Origin: Bradyrhizobium barranii subsp. barranii
Lineage (GTDB): Bacteria > Pseudomonadota > Alphaproteobacteria > Rhizobiales > Xanthobacteraceae
Direction: 5' to 3'
Length of the DNA stretch: 64,000 bases
NCBI RefSeq assembly: GCF_017565645.3
Contig: NZ_CP086136.1
Coordinates: 8,477,501 to 8,541,500, forward strand
Under the pieces are notes generated by a model, which worked only from the letters and a program-made list of their open reading frames with translations, searched no databases and had not been told where the DNA came from. Each line of letters opens with the position of its first letter. Positions within the stretch are counted from its first letter, which is position 1. The position numbers and the translations under genes were made by a program. Shown in pieces: positions 52,717-60,998 of this stretch.

Positions 52717-53919
52717 ATGGGACCGCTCGCCGGCTTCACCATTCTCGACCTGACCTCGGTGCTGATGGGCCCCTACGGCACCCAGGTGCTGGCGGACATG
52801 GGCGCCGAAATCATCAAGGTCGAAAGCCCCGAGGGCGACATCGTTCGCCAGATCGGTCCCGGCCGCACGCCCGGCATGGGCGGGATGTTCCTCAATGCCA
52901 ATCGCGGCAAGCGCAGCATCGTGCTCGACCTGAAGAAGACGGAAGGCCGCGACACCTTGCTGCGGCTGGCGAAGCACGCCAACGCGCTCGTCTACAACGT
53001 GCGCCCACAGGCAATGGCGCGGCTCGGCCTCGACTACGAGACACTTCGCGAGATCAACCCCGCGCTCGTCTATGTCGGCGCGTTCGGCTACGGCCAGTCC
53101 GGGCCCTATGCCGCAAAGCCCGCCTACGACGATCTGATCCAATGCGCCGCCACGATTCCGACGCTGCTTGCGGCGGCCGGCGACGGCACGCCGCGCTACG
53201 TCCCCGTCACCATCGCCGACCGCATCGTCGGCCTGATGCTGGTCAATGCGACCATGGGCGGGCTGATGCACCAGAGCCGCACCGGCGTCGGCCAACGCAT
53301 CGACGTTCCGATGTTCGAATCGATGACGGAGTTCGTGCTGGTCGATCATCTGGGCGGGCTCACCTACGATCCGCCGCTCGACCATGGCGGCTACGCCCGC
53401 CTGCTGTCGCGCTATCGCCGCCCCTACAAGACCAGCGACGGCTATCTCTGCGTCCTCATCTACAACGACAAGCACTGGCGCAGCTTTTTTGAGGCGATCG
53501 GACAGCCGCATTTCCTAGATCGGCCGCGCTTCGCCAACCATGCGTCGCGGACGAAGCACATCGACGAGATCTACGAGGAGATCGGTCACATCTTCCTCAC
53601 GCGCACCACCGCAGAATGGCGCGATCTGCTCGAGCGCGCCGACATTCCGGTGATGCCGATGCATACGCTGGAGACGATCCTCGACGATCCGCATCTCAAT
53701 GCGATCGACTTCTTCAGGACGGTGGATCATCCCGTCGAAGGCCGCATCCGCCAGATGCGCGTGCCCTCCACCTGGAGCGTGACCCAGCCGGAAGCCGCCG
53801 GCCCCGCACCGACCCTCGGCCAGCACGGCCGCGACATTTTGCGCGAGGCTGGATTCTCGACCGAAGAGATCGAAGCGCTCGCAGAGCAAGAAGCAGTTCA
53901 CCTGGCCGCGCCGCCCTAA
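52717..53919 (+). CDS. Class III (CaiB/BaiF) CoA-transferase
   Basis: 400 residues. The CaiB/BaiF family is shown by FTILDLTSVLMGPYGTQVLA, ADMGAEIIKVE and the active-site aspartate in TIADRIVGLMLVNATMGGLM. It moves CoA from a donor thioester to a carboxylic acid. A GAGGTG ribosome site precedes the ATG. It opens the rightward operon with MaoC and CitE-like genes, an order seen in itaconate or mesaconate degradation. Confidence 0.92.
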   Translation: MGPLAGFTILDLTSVLMGPYGTQVLADMGAEIIKVESPEGDIVRQIGPGRTPGMGGMFLNANRGKRSIVLDLKKTEGRDTLLRLAKHANALVYNVRPQAMARLGLDYETLREINPALVYVGAFGYGQSGPYAAKPAYDDLIQCAATIPTLLAAAGDGTPRYVPVTIADRIVGLMLVNATMGGLMHQSRTGVGQRIDVPMFESMTEFVLVDHLGGLTYDPPLDHGGYARLLSRYRRPYKTSDGYLCVLIYNDKHWRSFFEAIGQPHFLDRPRFANHASRTKHIDEIYEEIGHIFLTRTTAEWRDLLERADIPVMPMHTLETILDDPHLNAIDFFRTVDHPVEGRIRQMRVPSTWSVTQPEAAGPAPTLGQHGRDILREAGFSTEEIEALAEQEAVHLAAPP

Positions 53920-53964
53920 GGGCAGCGCTGGCCAGAATCGCAGCGATACAGGGAGGAAACCGCG

Positions 53965-54417
53965 ATGGCCGGACTTTATTTCGAGGACTTTTCCGTCGGC
54001 CAGGAGTTCAGGCATCCGCTGACCCGGACCGTCACGGAGATGGACAACACCATGTTCAGCCTGCTGACGCTCAACCCGCAGCCGCTGCATATCGACGCGC
54101 ATTTCGCTGAAAAGACCGAGTTCGGCCAGCGCATTTTCAACAGCCTTTACACCCTCGGCATCATGATCGGCATGACGGTCTATGATACGACCATGGGGAC
54201 CACTGTTGCCAATCTCGGCATGACCGACGTCACGTTCCCAAAACCGGTCTTCCATGGCGACACCTTGCGGGCGACGACGAAGGTGCTTTCGTTGAGGGAA
54301 TCCAAATCGCGCCCGAGAGCGGGTATCGTCGAGTTCGAGCACCACGCCTTGAACCAGAACGACGAGATCGTCGGCAAATGCCGCCGCATGGCGATGATGC
54401 ACAAGAGGCCGGTCTGA
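53965..54417 (+). CDS. MaoC-family enoyl-CoA hydratase
   Basis: 150 residues, a single hot-dog domain. The hydratase motif is NPQPLHIDAHFAEKTEFGQR, containing the Asp/His catalytic pair. It hydrates an enoyl-CoA, probably the product of the dehydrogenase or the activated unsaturated acid. An AGGGAGG ribosome site precedes the ATG. Its stop overlaps the CitE-like start by one base. Confidence 0.9.
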   Translation: MAGLYFEDFSVGQEFRHPLTRTVTEMDNTMFSLLTLNPQPLHIDAHFAEKTEFGQRIFNSLYTLGIMIGMTVYDTTMGTTVANLGMTDVTFPKPVFHGDTLRATTKVLSLRESKSRPRAGIVEFEHHALNQNDEIVGKCRRMAMMHKRPV

Positions 54418-55289
54418 TGCGTTCGATGCTGTTCGTGCCGGGGGATTCCCCGCGCAAATTCGAGAAGGCGAGCGAAGGCAAGGCCGACGCGCTGATCATC
54501 GATCTCGAAGATTCCGTCGTCACGGAGAAGAAGCCGGAAGCGCGCGGGCTGACGCTTGCGATGCTGAAGGGCCGCCCCGGCCCGCATCAGCTCTATGTCC
54601 GCGTCAACGCGCTCGACACCGGCCTGACGCTCACCGATCTCGCCGCGGTGATGCCCGGCAAGCCCGACGGCATCGTGCTGCCGAAATCGCAAGGCGGCGA
54701 TGACGTGCGCCAGGTTGCAACCTGGCTCGAAGCCTTGGAAGCCGCGGCCGGCATCACGGTCGGCGCGACGCGCATCGTCTGCGTCGCGACCGAAACCGCC
54801 AGCTCGATCTTCGGCCTCGGCAGCTACAAGGGCTGCTCCCCTCGCCTCGCAGGCCTGATGTGGGGCGCGGAAGATCTCTCGGCCTCGCTCGGCGCCACCG
54901 AGAAGGCTGCGGGCGGCGTGTTCCACAGCCCCTATCGCCTCGCGCGCGATCTCTGCCTGATGGCGGCGGCCGCGGCCGAGGTCGCGCCGATCGACACCGT
55001 CTATACCGACATCGACAACCTCGCCGGCCTCGAGCAGGAAACGCGGGCGGCGCGGCGCGACGGCTTTTCGGCGAAGGCGCTGATCCATCCGAAACATGTC
55101 GACGTCGTCAACGCGGCATTCGAGCCGACCGAGGCTGAGCGCACCTGGGCGGAAAAAGTGATCGCGGCATTCGCGAGCAATCCGAACTCCGGCACGCTGC
55201 GGCTCGACGGCCAGATGATCGACAAGCCGCACCTTCGCGCCGCGAAGAAGATCATCGGCCAGACCCAGATTGGAACGCCGCCACCATGA
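54417..55289 (+). CDS. CitE-like CoA-ester lyase (HpcH/HpaI family)
   Basis: 290 residues. The N-terminal MRSMLFVPGDSPRKF, ADALIIDLEDSVV with metal-binding acidic residues, VRVNALDTG and the C-terminal AKALIHPKHVDVVN are typical of citramalyl-CoA, malyl-CoA and citryl-CoA lyases. It would split a hydroxyacyl-CoA to acetyl-CoA or propionyl-CoA plus a 2-oxoacid. It overlaps both neighbours (TGATG upstream, ATGA downstream), so the operon is tightly coupled. Confidence 0.9.
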   Translation: MRSMLFVPGDSPRKFEKASEGKADALIIDLEDSVVTEKKPEARGLTLAMLKGRPGPHQLYVRVNALDTGLTLTDLAAVMPGKPDGIVLPKSQGGDDVRQVATWLEALEAAAGITVGATRIVCVATETASSIFGLGSYKGCSPRLAGLMWGAEDLSASLGATEKAAGGVFHSPYRLARDLCLMAAAAAEVAPIDTVYTDIDNLAGLEQETRAARRDGFSAKALIHPKHVDVVNAAFEPTEAERTWAEKVIAAFASNPNSGTLRLDGQMIDKPHLRAAKKIIGQTQIGTPPP

Positions 55290-56029
55290 TCGTTCGCCAA
55301 GCCGCCAACGTCCTGGAGATCATGGAATTCTTCGCGCAAACGAGGAAGCCGGCGACGCTTGCCGAGATCGCCGATCATTTCGGCTGGCCGCGCTCGTCGA
55401 CCTTCAACCTGCTCGCGACGCTGTCCGAGAAGGGCTACCTCTATGAGCCGCGGCCGCGCGCCGGATTCTATCCGACGCCGCGCTGGCTGGCGATGGCACG
55501 GATGATCTCCGAGGTCGAGCCGCTGCCGCCGTGGACGCATCAGCTGATCACCGATCTCTCCGCCGAGACGGGTGAGACCGCATCGATCGTGGCGCCGGCC
55601 GGCGTGATGGCGGTGTTCATCGACGTCGTCGAATCCCAGGCCGCGATCCGCTATTTCGCGACCATCGGCCACCGCGTGCCGATCCACGCCACCGCCAGCG
55701 GCCGCGCGCTGCTGCTGCAATATTCGCAGGAAGAGCGCGACTCCGTCTATCGCAAGATCGAATTCAAGCAATACGGGCCCTCGACGCCGATCAGCATCGA
55801 GGCGGTCGAGATCGAGCTGCGCAATTCGATCGCGCGCGGCTACTGCCAGAGCTTCGCCGATTACAGCCGCGACCTCGCGGGCGCCGCGATCCCCCTGCCA
55901 ATCGGCGACCGCCGCCTCTCGGTCGTCGTCGCAGGGCCGGAATTTCGCATTGGTCCGAAGGTGCCGGAGGTGGCCGCGCTGATCGCAAGGACGGTCGACC
56001 GGCTGCGGCCGAAGACGACCGCCGCCTGA
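55286..56029 (+). CDS. IclR-family transcriptional regulator
   Basis: 247 residues. An N-terminal winged helix-turn-helix (TLAEIADHFGWPRSSTFNLL) is followed by an IclR effector domain (ATIGHRVPIHATASGRALL and the C-terminal GPEFRIGPKVPEVAALI). It overlaps the lyase gene by four bases, so it belongs to the rightward operon and probably controls both divergent units, sensing the substrate or a CoA derivative. Confidence 0.92.
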   Translation: MIVRQAANVLEIMEFFAQTRKPATLAEIADHFGWPRSSTFNLLATLSEKGYLYEPRPRAGFYPTPRWLAMARMISEVEPLPPWTHQLITDLSAETGETASIVAPAGVMAVFIDVVESQAAIRYFATIGHRVPIHATASGRALLLQYSQEERDSVYRKIEFKQYGPSTPISIEAVEIELRNSIARGYCQSFADYSRDLAGAAIPLPIGDRRLSVVVAGPEFRIGPKVPEVAALIARTVDRLRPKTTAA

Positions 56030-56039
56030 AGCCGGAGCC

Positions 56040-56456
56040 TCATTCGAGTCCCTGAACGGGCGGGGTCGAAGTCTCCGCCGGCGGAGCCGGGGCAGCTTGA
56101 ACTGGCTGCACCGGGGGCGTGGCTTGAGCCGGCGGATTGCTGGCAGCTCTGATCTGGCCGTTAGCATTCATCGCCTCACGCGCGCGCGGCGGAGCGCCGG
56201 TCGCGGCTGCGCGGTACGCCTCGCGGCGTGGCGGCTGCTGGTGTCTTGCCGACCGCGAACCTCTCACGCCCCATGACCTCGCGATTGAAGGACCGGCGGT
56301 ATACCCAATCACTGCACCCGCGACCGCACCGACCGGACCTAGCACGACGGCCCCGGACACGGCGCCTATCGCCGCAGCACCAGCGCGCTCCTGCGCAACG
56401 GCGCTCGCAGGCACGCCAGCCAGCAGCACGACCGCAGTGATCAAAACTTTCTTCAT
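56040..56456 (-). CDS. Exported glycine-zipper protein with Pro/Ala-rich tail
   Basis: 138 residues from the ATG at 56456, which has a GGGAGG ribosome site. A Sec signal peptide (MKKVLITAVVLLAGVPASAV, then AQE) is followed by a glycine-zipper membrane segment (AAAIGAVSGAVVLGPVGAVA, then GAVIGYTAGP), a basic middle, and a disordered C-terminus rich in Pro, Ala and Gln. Similar proteins are envelope-associated and often stress related; function unknown. It converges on the IclR gene. Confidence 0.75.
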   Translation of the reverse strand: MKKVLITAVVLLAGVPASAVAQERAGAAAIGAVSGAVVLGPVGAVAGAVIGYTAGPSIARSWGVRGSRSARHQQPPRREAYRAAATGAPPRAREAMNANGQIRAASNPPAQATPPVQPVQAAPAPPAETSTPPVQGLE

Positions 56457-56608
56457 CGGAGCGCCTCCCTCTCGGGAGATCACTCTTACTCAAATATGGC
56501 CGCACGAGGTTTGTTCGTTGCCCAACACGGGGCAATCGCCGATGGAACTCCGGCAATTCAAAGACCCCCGCCGCCAGTCGCGGTTCCAGCGGACGCAGTT
56601 CGGCGCAA

Positions 56609-57400
56609 CTACGGCGCGATCTTGTCGCTGGTAAATCCATTACCATCGAGCGCACGACGCACGGTCCCGTCTACCTTGGCTTCATCCAGGAAGCGCGCCG
56701 CCCAGGCCTTCGCCACGGCCTTGCCCTTGGGAACGACCACGACCACGCCGGTCGATTGAATAACTTCGTCCAGCACCTTGGTTCCGGGCAGCTTTCGCGA
56801 AAGGTCTTCCAGAGCTCCCATGCCCATCGCCAGAGCATCGAGCTGCCCCTTGCCGATCAATTCGGCCGCCTCTTCCGGCTTCACGAACTTTGTCAGCTTC
56901 GCCTGCATCAGCGATTTCTCGACCGTACGTGACGTCGATGTCCCTTCGATGCAGCCGACCCGCATGCCGGCGCGATCGACATCCGCAACGATCCGGATGT
57001 CCGAACCGGCCCGCACGAGATAGCCGCTCATATAGGCGACGTAAGCAGGCCCCTGGTCCACGAACGCCTCGCGCTTGACGTCCGCCGGCATGAAGGAGAG
57101 ATCCCAGACGTCCTTGCTGCCGGCCGCGGCGATCTCGTCGGAGCTCTGATATTCGACGAGCTGGAGCGGAACGTGCAGCTTGTCGGCGGCGACCTTGGCG
57201 AGCTCGACGGTGACGCCGCGCGGCCTTCCGGTGGAAGGATCGCGCGTGGTCCAGAAGGCCGACGCGGCCGGGCCGACGGCCACCGCCACGCGGAGCGCTC
57301 CCGTCGGCGCGATGTCGACGGGGCCTTCGGCTTTCGAGCTGGGAATGGAGGTCATGATGAAGACCAAGCCCAACGCAGCAATCAGACCACGCCGCAACAT
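56609..57400 (-). CDS. Family 3 extracellular solute-binding protein
   Basis: 263 residues from the ATG at 57400 (GGAGG upstream). A signal peptide (MLRRGLIAALGLVFIMTSIP, then SSKAEG) precedes an amino-acid-type binding fold: GALRVAVAVGPAASAFW, VTVELAKVAADKLHVPLQLV, DVWDLSFMPADVKREAF, VGCIEGTSTSRTVEKSL. No permease or ATPase is nearby, so it may work with another transporter or as a sensor input. It is the last gene of the leftward cluster. Confidence 0.85.
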   Translation of the reverse strand: MLRRGLIAALGLVFIMTSIPSSKAEGPVDIAPTGALRVAVAVGPAASAFWTTRDPSTGRPRGVTVELAKVAADKLHVPLQLVEYQSSDEIAAAGSKDVWDLSFMPADVKREAFVDQGPAYVAYMSGYLVRAGSDIRIVADVDRAGMRVGCIEGTSTSRTVEKSLMQAKLTKFVKPEEAAELIGKGQLDALAMGMGALEDLSRKLPGTKVLDEVIQSTGVVVVVPKGKAVAKAWAARFLDEAKVDGTVRRALDGNGFTSDKIAP

Positions 57401-57482
57401 TTTGCGCCTCCAAGATTGGACAATCCGTCGACAAGCTGACGGTGCGCTCCCTCGCCCCGTTCTTATGGGGAGAGGCAAAGAA

Positions 57483-58274
57483 CTACACAATCTTGATCGA
57501 CATATCAGGCAGGCCCTCGAGCTTGCACAAGAGCACGTCGCCCTTCACCACCGGGCCGACATTCTCCGGCGTGCCGGAATAGATGATGTCGCCGGCCTTC
57601 AGCTCGAACGCTTCGGAGAGCTTTGCTATCTGCTCGGCGACGCTCCAGATCATCTTGCTGAGATCCGAGTTCTGTTTCACCGTGCCGTTGATCGCGAGCG
57701 AAATGGCGCCCTTCTCGAAATGGCCGGTCTTGCTGGCCGGATGGATCGGCCCGATCACCGCGGCGTGGTCAAAGCTCTTGCCGATCTCCCAGGGCTTCTT
57801 CTCCGCGGCCATGCCGTTCTGGAGATCACGCCGGGTCATGTCGAGGCCGAGCGCGTAGCCATAGACGTGATCGAGCGCCTTGTCGGCCGGGATGTTGATG
57901 CCTCCCGATTTCAGCGCGGCGACCAGCTCGACCTCGTGATGATAGTTCTTGGTCAGCGACGGATAGGGGTGGTCGGCAACCTCGCCGATCGCGACGTTCT
58001 GGATCGCGTCCGTCGGCTTCTGGAAGAAGAAGGGTGGCTCGCGGTTCGGATCCGACCCGCGCTCGATCGCGTGCGCGGCATAGTTGCGGCCGATGCAGTA
58101 GATGCGGCGGACCTGGAACACCTGGGTCTCGCCGACGATCGGAATCGTGACCATCGGCACCGGGAAGATCGGCTTCGGTCCGGCCTGCGCGGCGGCCGGC
58201 GCCGCCTCAGTAAGGCCTGCCGCTGTCATCGCGGCCGCGGCAGTGAGCACGCTTCGTCGCGTGGTTTTTGTCAT
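57483..58274 (-). CDS. Fumarylacetoacetate hydrolase family protein with a Tat signal peptide
   Basis: 263 residues from the ATG at 58274 after GGGAGTG. The N-terminus MTKTTRRSVLTAAAAMTAAG has a twin-arginine motif (TRRSVLT) and a hydrophobic region ending AAPAAAQA, so export by Tat is predicted. The rest is the FAH catalytic fold: CIGRNYAAHAIERGSD, NYHHEVELVAAL with metal-binding glutamates, YALGLDMTRRDLQ with the metal aspartate, and SGTPENVGPV. Family members hydrolyse, decarboxylate or isomerise 2-oxoacids and are normally cytoplasmic. A strong hairpin separates it from the upstream hydrolase gene. Confidence 0.88.
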   Translation of the reverse strand: MTKTTRRSVLTAAAAMTAAGLTEAAPAAAQAGPKPIFPVPMVTIPIVGETQVFQVRRIYCIGRNYAAHAIERGSDPNREPPFFFQKPTDAIQNVAIGEVADHPYPSLTKNYHHEVELVAALKSGGINIPADKALDHVYGYALGLDMTRRDLQNGMAAEKKPWEIGKSFDHAAVIGPIHPASKTGHFEKGAISLAINGTVKQNSDLSKMIWSVAEQIAKLSEAFELKAGDIIYSGTPENVGPVVKGDVLLCKLEGLPDMSIKIV

Positions 58275-58331
58275 GGCTTCACTCCCTGATATTTTCCGTT
58301 TCTTGTCGAACGGTAGTCTTAGAGCCAAATG

Positions 58332-58356
58332 CAGGGCGGGCCAATGGCCCGCCCTG
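58332..58356 (-). terminator. Perfect 11-bp stem-loop downstream of the alpha/beta-hydrolase gene
   Basis: CAGGGCGGGCC (58332-58342), loop AAT, GGCCCGCCCTG (58346-58356). It begins six bases after the hydrolase stop on the minus strand. Only a short T-run (ATTTGG) follows, so it may be a partial terminator, an mRNA-stabilising hairpin or a palindromic repeat. It divides the operon into two expression parts. Confidence 0.6.
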
Positions 58357-58362
58357 TACGTC

Positions 58363-59181
58363 TTAAGTCGCGACGCGATCGAAGAACGCGCGAACTTTTT
58401 GCGCGCAGACGTCCGGGTCAGTCGCGGCGACGTGATAGGAATCGCCCGGCAGCACTTCCAGCTTCGAGCCCGGAATCGTCTCCTGCCATGCCTTCACGGA
58501 GGCGACGTCGCCAAGACCGGAGCCGGTCGTGGTGATCACCAGCGTCGGACGCTTGATGGACGGAAGCTCGCCGGTGACGTCGACGGTCGGCACCATCTGA
58601 AGGAACGCTTCCAACGTCGAGGCCTTGGTCTTCGTCATCAGCTTGATCCACCAGTCCAGCGCCGCCGGCGGCAGCGACGAGCCGAGCCGGCCGGCCGTGG
58701 TCTCGCGCACCCAGGGCTCGACGCCCTGCTCGCGGATCTGCTTGCGCCAGGTCGGCGCCCGCTCGTTGAACGAGGTCAGCGAAGCCGGCGCGCCGACCGC
58801 GGCGACCGCGATCACCCGATCCGGGTGTTTTGCGGTCAGGTGCATCGCCAGGGTGCCGCCGATTTTGCCGCCAACCAGGAAAACGCGATCGAGCTTCAGC
58901 GCGTCCAGCATCCGGATGATGTCGTCGCCGAGGCCGGCGAAGCGATAGACATAATCGCCCTGCATCGGCGTCGAATCGCCATAGCCGCGCAGGTCAGGGC
59001 GCACCACGAGGTGATGCGTGGCGAAATAGGGCACCCAGCGCCGAAACGCCTCGCCGCTTTCGGCGAGCCCGTGCAGCATCACGACCGGCGGCTTGGTGTC
59101 CCACGGCAGCAGATAATCGTCGATGCGAACCGCAAGCTCGCAATCCTCGCTGACACCGATCTTCCGCAGTTCGCTACCCAT
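58363..59181 (-). CDS. Alpha/beta-hydrolase-fold protein with Lys in place of the nucleophilic Ser
   Basis: 272 residues from the ATG at 59181, which overlaps the SDR stop (TGATG). The fold is clear: VVMLHGLAESGEAFRRW (oxyanion loop), VVRPDLRGYGDS and a C-terminal GDSYHVAA with the expected histidine. The nucleophile elbow, normally G-x-S-x-G, reads VGGKIGG, placing Lys106 at the serine position (codon AAA). Ordinary esterase chemistry is therefore doubtful. It could be a lyase-like or non-catalytic member. Confidence 0.85.
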   Translation of the reverse strand: MGSELRKIGVSEDCELAVRIDDYLLPWDTKPPVVMLHGLAESGEAFRRWVPYFATHHLVVRPDLRGYGDSTPMQGDYVYRFAGLGDDIIRMLDALKLDRVFLVGGKIGGTLAMHLTAKHPDRVIAVAAVGAPASLTSFNERAPTWRKQIREQGVEPWVRETTAGRLGSSLPPAALDWWIKLMTKTKASTLEAFLQMVPTVDVTGELPSIKRPTLVITTTGSGLGDVASVKAWQETIPGSKLEVLPGDSYHVAATDPDVCAQKVRAFFDRVAT

Positions 59182-59969
59182 CAGATACACCTCGTTCCGC
59201 CGCCATCGACATTGATGCAGGTACCAGTAATGAAGGATGCGCGGTCTGAACAGAGGAACGCGACGAGGCCGGACACTTCATGCGGCTGCCCGACGCGGCC
59301 GAGCGGAACCGACGCGATCGCGGCGGCATTGGTCGCGCTTTGATTCTGACCCGAGATCGCTGCGCCTTGCGAGATGAGGCTATCCCAGCGGTCGGTCTGC
59401 ACTGGGCCGGGATTGACGCCGGTGACCAGCACATTGTCCGGCGCGCATTCCTCGGCGAGCGCCAGCGTGAAGTTGAGCAGCGCCGCGTTGACCGCGCCGC
59501 CCGCCATATAGGCCGCGCGCGGCTGATGGCCGCTGCGGCCGATGATGTTGATGACGCGGCCCCAGCGGCGGTCGCGCATTTCCGGCAGGACGTTGCGCGC
59601 GCAGCGCATGTAGCCCAGCAGCTTCAGCTCGATCGACTTCGCCCAGGTCGCATCCGGTGTCTCCGCGATCCGGCCCATCGGCGAGGCGCCGGCATTGTTG
59701 ACGAGGATGTCGATCCGGCCAAAAGCCTCGCGCGCGGTGGCCATCGCGCGGGCGATGTCGTCGGGCTTGGTCATGTCGCCGGCACAGGCGATCACGCGCC
59801 GGCCCGTATCCCGCGACATTTCCTGTGCCGACGCCGAAAGCCGCTCGGCATCGCGGGCGACGATGACGACATGCGCCTGCTCGCGCGCGAGTTCGGCGGC
59901 AATGGCACGGCCGATGCCGATACTGCCGCCGGTCACGACGGCAACCTTGCCGCCCAGGTTCAGATCCAT
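59181..59969 (-). CDS. Short-chain dehydrogenase/reductase with atypical active site
   Basis: 262 residues from the ATG at 59969 (GGGGTAG upstream). The Rossmann motif is VVTGGSIGIGRAI and NNAG occurs at 91-94. The catalytic YxxxK reads YMAGG (Tyr154, Gly158 instead of Lys), and the serine-bearing strand reads NIIGRSG rather than the usual NISS. The C-terminal SGLVAFLCSDRASFITGTCINVDGG is normal for the family. Cofactor binding is likely; classical reductase catalysis is uncertain. Confidence 0.88.
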   Translation of the reverse strand: MDLNLGGKVAVVTGGSIGIGRAIAAELAREQAHVVIVARDAERLSASAQEMSRDTGRRVIACAGDMTKPDDIARAMATAREAFGRIDILVNNAGASPMGRIAETPDATWAKSIELKLLGYMRCARNVLPEMRDRRWGRVINIIGRSGHQPRAAYMAGGAVNAALLNFTLALAEECAPDNVLVTGVNPGPVQTDRWDSLISQGAAISGQNQSATNAAAIASVPLGRVGQPHEVSGLVAFLCSDRASFITGTCINVDGGGTRCI

Positions 59970-59986
59970 GACGCTACCCCAACTCG

Positions 59987-60958
59987 CTAATCGACCGTGA
60001 CGCCTGAGGCCTTGACCAGCTTGCCCCATTTTGCGGTTTCGTCCGTCATGAATTGACCGAATGCGTCGCCGAAAACGGCGCCGGGCTCGGCCCCGAGTAC
60101 AGCGAGCCGCTTCTTGACATCCGGCATCTTCAGAATGGTCTCGAGCTCGCCGCTCAGCTTGGCGAGCGCGGGCGCAGGCGTCTTGGCCGGCGCCACCAGT
60201 CCGAACCAGGACGAAGCCTCGAAGCCGGGAATGGTGTCAGCCACCGTCGGCACGTCGGGCAGTGCTTCCGCGCGCTTGGTGCCGGCTACCGCGATCGCAT
60301 TGATGGCCTTGCCTTGCACCTGCGGCAACACTGCCGGCATGTTGTCGAACATGAAGGGGATCTGGCCGGCAAGCAGATCGTTCATTGCCGGCGCCGCGCC
60401 GCGATAGGGCACGTGGACGATGTCCACGCCGGCCATGCTCTTGAGCAGCTCGCCGGCGAGATGATTCGTCGAGCCGATGCCGGACGAGCCGAAATTGAGC
60501 GAGCCGGGCTTCGCCTTGGCCAGCGCGATCAGCTCGCCCACGTTCTTCGCCTGCACCGACGGATTGACCACCAGCACGATCGGGACCGAGGCGATCAGCG
60601 CGATCGGAGCAAACGCCTTGGCCGGATCGAACGGCAGCTTCTTGTAGAGCGAACCGTTGATCGTCAGCGGAGGCGGCGCGGTCAGCAGCAGGGTGTAGCC
60701 ATCGGGCTCAGCGCTCGCGACCGTCTCAGCCCCGATATTGCCGCCGGCGCCGCCGCGGTTCTCAACGAGGAAGGTCTGGCCGTTCCGCTCAGTCAGCTTC
60801 TGCGCGACGATGCGGGCGATGATGTCGTTGGACCCGCCGGCCGGGAACGGCACGATGATCTTGACGGGTCGGGAGGGATAATCCTGCGCTACCGCGAAGC
60901 CGGAGAACAGAACGGCCGCACAGGCGGCCAGAAAGGTGCGTCGCATAACCCCGCGCAT
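59987..60958 (-). CDS. TctC-type tripartite tricarboxylate transporter substrate-binding protein
   Basis: About 323 residues from the ATG at 60958, preceded by GGAAG; nearby ATGs at 60964 and 60946 are alternatives. Signal peptide ending FAVAQ, then the family start YPSRPVKIIVPFPAGGSNDI, VENRGGAGGNIGAETVA, FGSSGIGSTNHLAGELL and VPYRGAAPAMNDLLAGQIPF. These proteins bind carboxylates or other small acids. No TctA/TctB permease is in the window, as is common for the many orphan Bug proteins. Confidence 0.92.
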   Translation of the reverse strand: MRGVMRRTFLAACAAVLFSGFAVAQDYPSRPVKIIVPFPAGGSNDIIARIVAQKLTERNGQTFLVENRGGAGGNIGAETVASAEPDGYTLLLTAPPPLTINGSLYKKLPFDPAKAFAPIALIASVPIVLVVNPSVQAKNVGELIALAKAKPGSLNFGSSGIGSTNHLAGELLKSMAGVDIVHVPYRGAAPAMNDLLAGQIPFMFDNMPAVLPQVQGKAINAIAVAGTKRAEALPDVPTVADTIPGFEASSWFGLVAPAKTPAPALAKLSGELETILKMPDVKKRLAVLGAEPGAVFGDAFGQFMTDETAKWGKLVKASGVTVD

Positions 60959-60998
60959 GGGCACTTCCTTGATGTTTGTCTTGTTGTTGATTGATTCA

